Source: CAZVRZ01 sp964629965 (GTDB taxonomy: Bacteria > Chloroflexota > Anaerolineae > Anaerolineales > UBA4823). Taken from it: a stretch of DNA of 5,560 bases. Below are positions 1 to 5,078 of this stretch, one piece after another. Numbering within the stretch: the first letter of the stretch is position 1; every line of letters begins with the position of its first letter. The notes under the pieces were generated by a model. The model was not told the DNA's origin and made no database searches. It saw nothing but the letters and a program-made list of their open reading frames with translations. Where the stretch lies: the NCBI GenBank assembly GCA_964629965.1, contig CAZVRZ010000249.1:1-5560 (forward strand), in the 5' to 3' direction. Made by a program: the position numbers and the translations under genes.

Positions 1-820
1 CCAAGAAACCGGGCAATCCTTGTTACAACCTGCAGTTTGCCTTCTGCGATGAGCTCAAGGCCTTCATCAGTGGATATGTCCGCAGTGGGGACACATACAC
101 ATCCAATGGCGCGGCAGGATTGATCCAGGAGATCGTCGCCCAGATCCAGGAGCTGAGCGTGAAGACCACCTTTCGCATGGATAGCGGGTACTTCGACGAA
201 GCGATCCTGGAAACCATCGAAACCTTGGAATGCACCTATGTAATCAAGGCAAAAGGGTATCCAACGCTGGTATCCAAAGCCAGCGATCCAGGGCTGACAT
301 TNNNNNNNNNNCGCAGGTTCCGGCCAACGGGAACATCGCCAAGCCCGAGCTGGTGGTGGCCCTGGATTCGTGGAAGAAAGCCAGGAGGTTCATTGTGAAG
401 CGGGTGCGGAAAGATCCGACCCAGACAAGCCAGTTGAGCTTTTTGCCCGGGGAGGAGTTTGAGTATTTCTTCTATGTCACCAACACGGACCTGCCTGTAG
501 AGGCCGTGGTTGCCTTTTATGAGAAGCGTGGCAATGCCGAGAATTACATCAAAGAGGCCAAGTACGATATGGCCGTCGGCCACCTGCTGCTCCGGTCCTT
601 CTGGGCCAATGAAGCGATCTTCCAATTGATGATGATGGCCTACAACCTGTTCCTGCTGTTCAAGATGGACCGGGGCATGAAAACGGAATATTGGCAGCAA
701 ATAAAGACATTCCGCCTGAAATACATCTTCCTGGCCGGGAAGATCATCCGATCTGCAAGACAGGTGGTGCTGAAATTACCGGAACAATATGCGCATCAAC
801 CGATCTTCAGTCAAATCTAA
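1..820 (+). CDS. IS1380-family transposase, C-terminal part (5' end outside window, interrupted by assembly gap)
   Basis: A DDE-type transposase that would cut and rejoin the ends of its own insertion sequence. Reading starts in frame at base 3 (residues KKPGNPCYNL), with no start codon in the window, and ends at TAA 818-820. The second catalytic Asp lies in FRMDSGYF (GAT at 180-182). The third acidic residue lies in YEKRGNAENYIKEAK, an exact Y(2)R(3)E(6)K signature with Tyr 518, Arg 527, Glu 539 and Lys 560. The first Asp would be upstream of the window. SWKKARRFIVKR before it and the C-terminal TFRLKYIFLAGKIIRSARQ fit the IS1380 family (Pfam DDE_Tnp_1 group). The reading frame changes across the N gap (frame 3 before, frame 2 after); this is most simply a wrong gap length, not a mutation. 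About 250 residues are visible of the roughly 400-450 usual for the family. Family call is sure as a DDE transposase and likely as IS1380; whether it is active cannot be told. Confidence 0.9.
1..820 (+). mobile_element. IS1380-type insertion sequence, right-hand part; right end not located
   Basis: The transposase implies an insertion sequence that enters from the left of the window. The left terminal repeat is outside, so neither the matching right repeat nor a target duplication can be identified. The element must extend past the stop codon at 820 by an unknown distance, probably tens of bases. The bases after 820 show no motif I can recognise as the terminal inverted repeat. The listed end is therefore a minimum. 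Confidence 0.75.
302..311. other. Assembly gap (10 Ns) inside the transposase gene
   Basis: Ten Ns interrupt the transposase between GLTF-like residues and QVPANG. For the frame to be kept, the number of unknown bases must leave remainder 2 when divided by 3, so 10 cannot be the true length if the gene is intact. The run is most likely a scaffold placeholder. Collapsed reads over a multi-copy insertion sequence are a common cause of such gaps. Confidence 0.95.
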
Positions 821-992
821 GACCAGGCTGCCTCTTGGAAATAGGCGAGGCGTTATTCGCATTTAATTGGGTCATGGTTGGAGATGGTTCAGGTTTGCCG
901 CAAGGGCTCGAGGGCTTGCTACGTACACCAGAAACAATCGTTTAGTGACGAAATTCGAATGAACCGCCGGAATTCGATGAATGAAATCGCTG

Positions 993-998
993 TATAAT
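993..998 (+). promoter_or_regulatory. Possible -10 box (TATAAT) for the hydrolase gene
   Basis: A perfect TATAAT with TG directly before it lies about 200 bases upstream of the hydrolase start. No good -35 hexamer stands 16-18 bases upstream (GAATTC at the 17-base spacing). If real, it would give a leader of about 190 bases that includes the 1035-1109 inverted repeat. Promoter rules of this organism are unknown, so this is only a candidate. Confidence 0.25.
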
Positions 999-1034
999 AA
1001 TATGTGCAATAGACGATTTGTGAAGACAGCAATC

Positions 1035-1109
1035 ACTCGGCGTGGATTTTCGGGAGGCAGTATACCCAGCCCATTGAACAGTCCAAATGTGCGACATCGG
1101 CCGCCGAGT
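1035..1109 (+). other. Inverted repeat in the hydrolase leader (8-bp stem, 59-base interior)
   Basis: ACTCGGCG (1035-1042) is perfectly complementary to CGCCGAGT (1102-1109). Just inside, TGGA (1043-1046) can pair with TCCA (1082-1085), and the interior holds GGG/CCC tracts. This could fold as a long-range leader stem in RNA. I recognise no riboswitch class in it, and an 8-bp inverted repeat over this distance can arise by chance. Confidence 0.25.
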
Positions 1110-1184
1110 CCGTTGAATTACAAGGCGAGTTGGCAAGATAGCAAGGTTCTGTAGAAGACATTCGTTGTATTAAGTGCTTTGAAA

Positions 1185-1190
1185 AAGGAG
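1185..1190 (+). promoter_or_regulatory. Shine-Dalgarno AAGGAG for the hydrolase gene
   Basis: AAGGAG ends 8 bases before the ATG at 1199-1201, an ideal spacing. It fixes the hydrolase start at 1199 and not at later in-frame ATGs. Confidence 0.85.
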
Positions 1191-1198
1191 ATGCACAC

Positions 1199-2932
1199 AT
1201 GTATCGCATATGGCAAATGGCTGATACAGCCCCTCAACGCTTGGAAGCACAAAAGAATGTAGATTTCAAGTGGGCAATAAAAATCCCCATGCGGGATGGC
1301 GTTTGCCTTAATGCCACCATCTACAGGCCTAAGAGCGCAGACTCTACCCCCGTCATCTTTACGCTCACTCCCTATATCGCCGACTCGTATCACGCACGCG
1401 CTCTTTATTTCGCCCAACACGGCTATGCCTTTGTGCTGGTGGATTGCCGAGGGCGTGGCAATTCCACCGGAGAGTTTGAGCCATTTATCCACGAGGGGCG
1501 CGATGCCTATGATACCGTGGAATGGCTGGCCGCCCAATCATGGTCCAACGGCTTGATCACCATGTGGGGTGGGTCCTATGCGGGCTTTGACCAATGGATG
1601 GCGCTCAAAGAGTTTCCGCCTCATCTAAAAACGATCGTGCCGGCAGCCGCAGCCTATATGGCGGTAGATTTTCCGTTTGTCAAGAATATCCACTTTTCAT
1701 ATGCGATGCAGTGGTCGACGTTCACCAGCGGTATCACCGGCAACGCCAACTTATTTGCTGAGGGCGCCTTTTGGATCGAGAAGTTTCGCGAGCTGTTCCT
1801 GGCTCATCGCCCGTTCAGTGAATTGGATCAGATCGTTGGCAATCCAACCACCCATTTCCAGACCTGGCTGCAACACCCCATACCAGATGCCTATTGGGAT
1901 ACCATGGCGCTGACCGCCACCGAGTATGACAGGATCAATCTCCCCATTCTCACCATAACAGGCCATTATGATGGTAATCAAGCCGGGGCCATGCATTACT
2001 ATCGCCAACACATGCGTTCAGCCTCGCCTGCCCGCGACCAACATTACCTGATCATTGGCCCGTGGGATCACGCCGGCACGCGAACGCCGAACAAGGAGTT
2101 TGGAGGGCTGAAGTTTGGAGAAGCTTGCCTCCTGGATTTGAACAAGTTGCACACCGAGTGGTATGACTGGACTCTCAAGGGTGGGCCCAAACCGGAATTC
2201 CTTAAACAGCGTGTGGCGTATTACCTGGCTGGTGCGGAAGAATGGAAGTACGCCGACAACCTTGACGCCATCTCGAACGAAACGCGACGACTTTACCTGA
2301 ATTCCATCAATGGGTCTGCCAATGATGGCTTCCATTCGGGCACCTTGGATGAGACGCTACCCGCTGCAGCTCAGCCAGACTGCTACGTCTACGATCCACT
2401 CGATGTGCGCCCTGCCGACCTCGAGAGCGAGGATATCAGCAGCTACATCACCGATCAGCGTTACGCCCTAAACCTGTTTGGCAATGGGTTGGTATATCAC
2501 AGCGCATCGTTTGACGCCGACACTGAGATCACCGGTTATCTTGGATTAGTGACGTGGATAGCATTGGATGTGCCGGATATTGATTTTCAGGTGACGGTTT
2601 ACGAAATTCTGCGCGATGGCACAAGCGTCCTTCTCACCCAAGATGTGTTGAGGGCGCGCTATCGTGAATCGCTCAGAGCAGAGAAGCTCGTGACTGCCGG
2701 CCAGATCGATCGCTATGAGTTCAACGGCTTCACCTTCTTCTCGCGCCGCATGGCCAAAGACAGCCGCCTGCGCCTGGTGATCATCTCGCCCAATTCCATT
2801 TATTTCCAGAAGAACTACTGTGGCGGCGGTATTGTGGCCAACGAGTCGGGCAAAGATGCGCGTACCGCGCATGTGATGTTATACCACGATGCAGATCACC
2901 CCAGCTATCTAGAGTTGCCGATTGTCAAATAA
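1199..2932 (+). CDS. CocE/NonD family alpha/beta hydrolase (S15, X-prolyl dipeptidyl aminopeptidase type)
   Basis: A serine hydrolase of 577 aa, in the usual size range for the CocE/NonD family, which cleaves esters or amides such as cocaine esters, glutaryl-7-ACA or X-Pro peptides. The true substrate is unknown. The N-terminal alpha/beta domain opens with IPMRDGVCLNATIYRP (residues 29-44). It has a likely oxyanion Tyr59 in TPYI, VDCRGRGNSTGEF (81-93) and the nucleophile elbow GGSYAG with Ser126. Asp258 in TGHYDGN and His291 in GPWDHAGTR complete the triad. A helical insert lies near residues 155-250. Residues from about 365 to the end form the beta-rich jelly-roll domain of the family. There is no signal peptide or membrane segment, so it is probably cytosolic. 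A strong Shine-Dalgarno supports the start. It looks intact and stands alone: the preceding gene is a transposase and the following region is eroded. Confidence 0.93.
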   Translation: MYRIWQMADTAPQRLEAQKNVDFKWAIKIPMRDGVCLNATIYRPKSADSTPVIFTLTPYIADSYHARALYFAQHGYAFVLVDCRGRGNSTGEFEPFIHEGRDAYDTVEWLAAQSWSNGLITMWGGSYAGFDQWMALKEFPPHLKTIVPAAAAYMAVDFPFVKNIHFSYAMQWSTFTSGITGNANLFAEGAFWIEKFRELFLAHRPFSELDQIVGNPTTHFQTWLQHPIPDAYWDTMALTATEYDRINLPILTITGHYDGNQAGAMHYYRQHMRSASPARDQHYLIIGPWDHAGTRTPNKEFGGLKFGEACLLDLNKLHTEWYDWTLKGGPKPEFLKQRVAYYLAGAEEWKYADNLDAISNETRRLYLNSINGSANDGFHSGTLDETLPAAAQPDCYVYDPLDVRPADLESEDISSYITDQRYALNLFGNGLVYHSASFDADTEITGYLGLVTWIALDVPDIDFQVTVYEILRDGTSVLLTQDVLRARYRESLRAEKLVTAGQIDRYEFNGFTFFSRRMAKDSRLRLVIISPNSIYFQKNYCGGGIVANESGKDARTAHVMLYHDADHPSYLELPIVK

Positions 2933-2955
2933 GCCGATTGCATCATTGGTACACT

Positions 2956-2982
2956 GCCAGGGCTGCCCGAGCGGCGGCTGGC
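2956..2982 (+). terminator. Hairpin after the hydrolase stop, possible terminator without U-tract
   Basis: Starting 24 bases after the TAA, GCCAG (2956-2960) pairs with CTGGC (2978-2982). Inside, GCTGC (2962-2966) pairs with GCGGC (2971-2975) around a CCGA loop. An overlapping alternative stem GGCGT/ACGCC (2980-2984 / 3001-3005) also exists. No T-run follows, so it is not a classical intrinsic terminator. It may end or stabilise the hydrolase mRNA. Confidence 0.35.
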
Positions 2983-3005
2983 GTCTCCTGTAGCGCGCTT
3001 ACGCC

Positions 3006-3366
3006 TTGCCGGTCTTAGGTATTAGAAACATTCTTACCGCCTTTACCTCGCCCACGGCCTTCTGCTACATGGATTTGCTAGGCTTCCCCACCGGCATTGA
3101 TTGGCAAGATTACATGTCCAGCTCCTGGCTGAAGAAGACGCCCGAACACACTCGCCTGCAGGTGTGGAACCAGGTGGACCAGATGGAGGATAGCGATAAG
3201 ATCTACTGGATACGACGGACGCGGGCGAATTCTATGCCCTCGCAATCTTGGGCCTGGAATTGCAGCCCCTGGTAGTGAGCCAGATGTTCATACTGATCAT
3301 TCAGAGATAGAAGGTTTTGAGAGAATATTGAACAATGAGATGAAAGAAGTTCTTGCCATCCCATGA
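3006..3366 (+). pseudogene. Possible frameshifted gene of unknown family, spread over three frames
   Basis: I do not recognise the family. Coding-like text moves between frames. Frame 3 carries MDLLGFPTGIDWQDY through QVDQMEDSDKIYW (about 3069-3205). Frame 2 carries DTTDAGEFYALAILGLELQP (about 3203-3262). Frame 1 carries GSEPDVHTDHSEIEGFERI and NNEMKEVLAIP, and stops at TGA 3364-3366. The joins would lie near 3200-3212 and 3262-3282. The final TGA overlaps the ATG of the next ORF as ATGA, typical of translationally coupled genes, which supports the frame-1 end being real. No good ribosome binding site is seen before ATG 3069; TTG 3006 is an alternative start. It could be a decayed gene, a gene with sequencing indels, or in part chance open frames. 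Confidence 0.35.
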
Positions 3367-3632
3367 GGACTCAAAAAACTACTGTCTTGATAGCAAAAAT
3401 TACGAGACTGTCCACGCACTACACAAACACACAACACCGAGCAGCCTACGAACAGGCGGTGGAGATGGCCGCCAAGTTGAGCGGAGACGAATTGCTTGAT
3501 AGCTTGAGTAACATTGCGAACGCCATTCGCCGGTTGCCGGGCATGTACCACAAACGCTCTCTGTGTGAACGCATGGCCCGCCAGGCCATTGAAGCCGAGA
3601 TCGCCAAACGGGAGAGAGTAATCTATGGGTGA
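3363..3632 (+). CDS. Small hypothetical protein (89 aa)
   Basis: An 89-residue basic, mostly helical protein of unknown function. The ATG at 3363 overlaps the upstream TGA (ATGA), and a TGA at 3336-3338 rules out a longer N-terminus. Residues from about 25 to 85 look like a compact helical unit, with AAYEQAVEMAAKLSGDELL, a central IRRLPGMYHK and a charged tail ARQAIEAEIAKRERVIYG. No membrane segment, signal or metal motif is visible. Its stop (3630-3632) lies within the first three codons of an ATG at 3625 that has its own Shine-Dalgarno and may be the lost start of the exonuclease next door. This suggests the two were a coupled pair. It may be an accessory or regulatory partner of that nuclease, but this is inferred only from position. 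Confidence 0.55.
   Translation: MRTQKTTVLIAKITRLSTHYTNTQHRAAYEQAVEMAAKLSGDELLDSLSNIANAIRRLPGMYHKRSLCERMARQAIEAEIAKRERVIYG
3611..3627 (+). promoter_or_regulatory. Shine-Dalgarno plus ATG with no long frame behind it (likely relic start of the exonuclease)
   Basis: GGAGAG (3611-3616) stands 8 bases before ATG 3625-3627, and this ATG overlaps the stop of the 89-aa ORF (ATGGGTGA). The frame from this ATG closes after only about 33 codons, and its later codons are out-of-frame exonuclease sequence. A well-placed ribosome binding site leading into a short nonsense frame fits an internal deletion that removed the exonuclease N-terminus and shifted the frame. Confidence 0.45.
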
Positions 3633-3854
3633 AGATTTTCCGTCCCAGAGATGGTGGCCGGCGCGCTCCGCTTCCCTGAGATCTACGAGCGCCTGGCTGC
3701 TGCGCTGGCCGGGAAACGGGTCGTAACCTACAACGCCGCCTTCGACCGGGGGATGCTGGATGGCGAATGCCGGCATCACGGCTTGCCCTTTCTGAACACG
3801 AAGTGATCTTGCGCGATGCTCCAATATGCCAAATGGATGCTTTGCTACCAATTT
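3633..3854 (+). pseudogene. DnaQ-like (DEDDh) 3'-5' exonuclease remnant, both ends missing
   Basis: Frame-3 residues VPEMVAGALRFPEIYERLA, then LAGKRVVTYNAAFDRGML and GECRHHGLP match the middle of DEDDh exonucleases. The ExoII motif is YNAAFD (Asp codon 3744-3746). The ExoI motif (D-x-E-T-T-G), expected about 50 residues earlier, is absent: the frame is preceded directly by the stop of the 89-aa ORF. A TGA at 3804-3806 interrupts the frame where, from memory of the family, a Trp sits before CAM..YA; the text then resumes in frame as CAMLQYAKW and ends at TGA 3852-3854. The ExoIII motif (H-x-x-x-x-D) is missing. An intact enzyme would degrade single strands from 3' ends; this copy cannot be active. 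The family call is good; the exact subfamily is unknown. Confidence 0.75.
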
Positions 3855-3887
3855 TGACCACCGCCTATCTCGTTGATCCGATTGCAG

Positions 3888-4181
3888 ATGAAAACTAGGC
3901 TCATCGCTTTAACGGCCCTGGTTGTAGCAAGCACGGTGCTGGTCAGCTACTTGATGATCCAGCACGACCGCCAGACGCACTATGGGTTGTATAAAGGGAT
4001 GACATATCAGCAGGTTGTGCAGCAGCTCGGTCAGCCGGTGGACGACATCGGCATCAACATCCACGTCTATGTATGGGAGGGCAGCCAGATTTACGCCACG
4101 TTTTCACTATTGGACAACAGGTTAATCGCAGCCATCCAGGTGTTGCCTGATGGACAACTGCGCACATTGGTGGAGCCGTAA
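3888..4181 (+). CDS. Small membrane-anchored BamE/SmpA-like protein (97 aa)
   Basis: A 97-residue protein with one N-terminal hydrophobic segment (residues 5-23, after MKTR), read as a signal anchor or uncleaved signal peptide; there is no lipobox Cys. It is followed by a small exported domain. YKGMTYQQVVQQLGQPVDD (35-53), then a Tyr/Trp-containing strand (HVYVWEG) and strands IYATFSLLDNRLIAAIQV, fit the two-helix plus sheet fold of the BamE/SmpA/OmlA and BLIP-like group. Members often act as small envelope binding modules; here the partner is unknown. The ATG at 3888 is preferred because the charged n-region then stands directly before the hydrophobic stretch; a TTG at 3873 is also in frame. 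No strong ribosome binding site is visible. The gene follows the exonuclease remnant by 33 bases and precedes the next ORF by 28 bases. Confidence 0.7.
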   Translation: MKTRLIALTALVVASTVLVSYLMIQHDRQTHYGLYKGMTYQQVVQQLGQPVDDIGINIHVYVWEGSQIYATFSLLDNRLIAAIQVLPDGQLRTLVEP

Positions 4182-4209
4182 TCATGAGTGCTGTAACTAT
4201 AGGGTGTAT

Positions 4210-4797
4210 ATGGCTAAACTAACAGTGTTTTGGAGCGCTAGTAAACTGCTGTTGAAACAAGAGATGAATCAAACGGGCATGCTCCAGAAACGGCAGCGTA
4301 TGCTGAGCATTGATCTGGCGAGCTTGCATCCTGAACAGCGGGATAGACTGATGGAGCTTGTCCAGATTCGCGGCACCAGGGGGCAGAACGCGGGTTACAT
4401 CAAACCGCTTACGCTGAGTGAAATTAAGTGGTTCGATACCAAAGATGGGCTATGGAGAAAGCAGTGGGTCACTTTCGATCATACTCCGAATATTGAGGAG
4501 ATTATAGACGCCGCTCAACGAATTAAGGGTAGCCAACAAGCGCGTCAATATTATCGGGCTGCAGGGTGGGAACACCTATGGAAAGCCCGCGAACTATACG
4601 TAAAAGAAGATGACGCCGGTTTAGCTGCTCTGCTTCAGGAGATAGAAGCCGAGACTCGGTGGCACAGTTACACTGAGCAGGTTCGCGAACTATTAGATCA
4701 TCTACGAAATGGAGGAGATTGGTCTGACGTCGATCCCTTCGATCTGTGGTACAGAGAGTTGGCGCTAGAACTTGGCAAAGGGGATGATCTTACGTGA
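4210..4797 (+). CDS. Hypothetical protein of 195 aa, family not recognised
   Basis: I do not recognise this protein. It is soluble, with no signal or membrane segment, and rich in charged and aromatic residues. Residues 1-32 are basic; 33-57 contain SIDLASLHPEQRDRLMELV. Residues 69-93 look like a strand-rich patch (LSEIKWFDTKDG, RKQWVTFDHT). Residues 94-170 are probably helical (IEEIIDAAQRI, QQARQYYRAAGWEHLWKA, AALLQEIEAE, VRELLDHL), and the tail is acidic and Trp-rich (DWSDVDPFDLWYRELALEL). The ATG at 4210 follows AGGGTG closely; ATG 4264 and 4300 are alternatives. A start at 4150 would overlap the previous gene and add unconvincing residues. A hand count of a few lines gives about 38-57% GC, lower than the nurA gene (about 65% on one line), which may mean separate origin. 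The open frame and spacing make it a likely real gene. Confidence 0.65.
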   Translation: MAKLTVFWSASKLLLKQEMNQTGMLQKRQRMLSIDLASLHPEQRDRLMELVQIRGTRGQNAGYIKPLTLSEIKWFDTKDGLWRKQWVTFDHTPNIEEIIDAAQRIKGSQQARQYYRAAGWEHLWKARELYVKEDDAGLAALLQEIEAETRWHSYTEQVRELLDHLRNGGDWSDVDPFDLWYRELALELGKGDDLT

Positions 4798-4829
4798 AGA
4801 CACTGGTAATCAATCTGGCCAGCCTGATC

Positions 4830-4845
4830 GCGGCCCCTAGGCCGC
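4830..4845. repeat. Hairpin GCGGCC-CCTA-GGCCGC (first of the GGCC-tetraloop set)
   Basis: A perfect 6-bp stem with a CCTA loop, 32 bases after the stop of the 195-aa ORF. The 12-mer GGCCCCTAGGCC (4832-4843) recurs exactly at 4966-4977. It could act as an end-of-transcript hairpin for the upstream gene, but no T-run follows. Confidence 0.6.
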
Positions 4846-4894
4846 ACACCAGCCACTCAGCTGACCGGGGTCGATAGCCCCCAAAAGGCCCCAC

Positions 4895-4938
4895 CCCGCA
4901 CCGCCCTGGCGCAAGGTCGCTAGACCGTAGCGGTGGGG
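4895..4938. repeat. Nested stem with GGTC-GCTA-GACC cap
   Basis: CACCGC (4899-4904) pairs with GCGGTG (4930-4935). With one bulged G, CCC (4895-4897) pairs with GGG (4936-4938). Within it, GGTC (4915-4918) and GACC (4923-4926) close a GCTA tetraloop. The GGG at 4936-4938 is shared with the longer 4936-4990 stem, so the two structures would compete at that edge. Confidence 0.5.
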
Positions 4939-4990
4939 CGGGAGCGGGATAGGCCGTTAGGCGGAGGCCCCTAGGCCAAAGCTCCCGCCC
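4936..4990. repeat. 10-bp perfect inverted repeat enclosing a second GGCC-CCTA-GGCC hairpin
   Basis: GGGCGGGAGC (4936-4945) is exactly complementary to GCTCCCGCCC (4981-4990), with a 35-base interior. The interior contains GGCC-CCTA-GGCC (4966-4977), an exact copy of the core of the 4830-4845 hairpin. The element TAGGCC occurs four times in the cluster (4838, 4950, 4972, 4997). This may be a folded RNA, a nested mobile repeat or GC-rich relic sequence; the strand is undecided. Confidence 0.6.
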
Positions 4991-5003
4991 GGCCCATAGG
5001 CCG
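4990..5003. repeat. Hairpin CGGCC-CATA-GGCCG (third of the set)
   Basis: A 5-bp perfect stem with a CATA loop, one base different in the loop from the other two hairpins. It directly adjoins the long stem. Six bases later comes a short TTTT (5010-5013), too weak and distant to call an intrinsic terminator. Confidence 0.5.
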
Positions 5004-5078
5004 CCGCGATTTTCGAGAGTCAAAACAGATGCTTTCGATTGAATATTTATCGAGTAAGAAAACTGTGTTCCATTCACC

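Larger units (their letters stand above)
821..1198. other. Non-coding interval between transposase and hydrolase (IS end plus leader)
   Basis: These 378 bases hold no convincing gene on either strand; the short open frames here have no recognisable content. Visible structure includes: an imperfect palindrome CAAGGGCTCGAGGGCTTG (901-918); a perfect 8-bp palindrome ATTCGAAT (953-960) followed by GAATTC (970-975), within two related stretches AATTCGAATGAA (952-963) and AATTCGATGAATGAA (971-985); a TATAAT box (993-998); and an 8-bp inverted repeat ACTCGGCG (1035-1042) / CGCCGAGT (1102-1109). The right end of the insertion sequence probably lies in its first third. Confidence 0.7.
4798..5078. other. 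Non-coding interval upstream of nurA with a sharp GC change
   Basis: These 281 bases carry no convincing gene. From about 4830 to 5008 the sequence is near 70% GC by hand count of two lines and full of short complementary tracts. From 5011 to 5078 it drops to about one third GC. The AT-rich part would be the natural place for a nurA promoter, but no clear -35/-10 pair is seen. A short inverted repeat TCGAT (5035-5039) / ATCGA (5049-5053) lies there and could be an operator or chance. A weak TTTT (5010-5013) follows the last GC-rich hairpin. Confidence 0.7.

Noticed and set aside
901..918. Imperfect palindrome CAAGGGCTCGAGGGCTTG as terminal repeat or recombination site
   Set aside because: It is short, mismatched at the GG pairs, and cannot be compared with the left end of the element; it is noted only as sequence structure.
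691..945. 84-codon open frame overlapping the transposase end
   Set aside because: It is out of frame with the clear transposase C-terminus and its product shows no features.
2960..3025. tRNA-like text (GCCCGAGCGGC resembles the D-arm of Ser/Leu tRNAs)
   Set aside because: No acceptor stem pairing, anticodon arm or GGTTCGA-type T-loop follows; it is better explained as part of the post-hydrolase hairpin.
3297..3851. Long antisense open frame (184 codons) opposite the 89-aa ORF and exonuclease remnant
   Set aside because: The + strand of the same bases carries clear exonuclease motifs; the antisense product has no recognisable features. It is a shadow.
3630..3854. TGA read as Trp (alternative genetic code) joining the 89-aa ORF, the exonuclease and further text in one frame
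   Set aside because: The intact hydrolase and the NurA fragment use only TGG for Trp, with no in-frame TGA, so the code is standard and the TGAs are stops or mutations.
4150..4209. Upstream extension of the 195-aa ORF to ATG 4150
   Set aside because: It would overlap the BamE-like gene by 32 bases and add Cys/Trp/His-rich residues typical of out-of-frame translation; ATG 4210 is more sensible.
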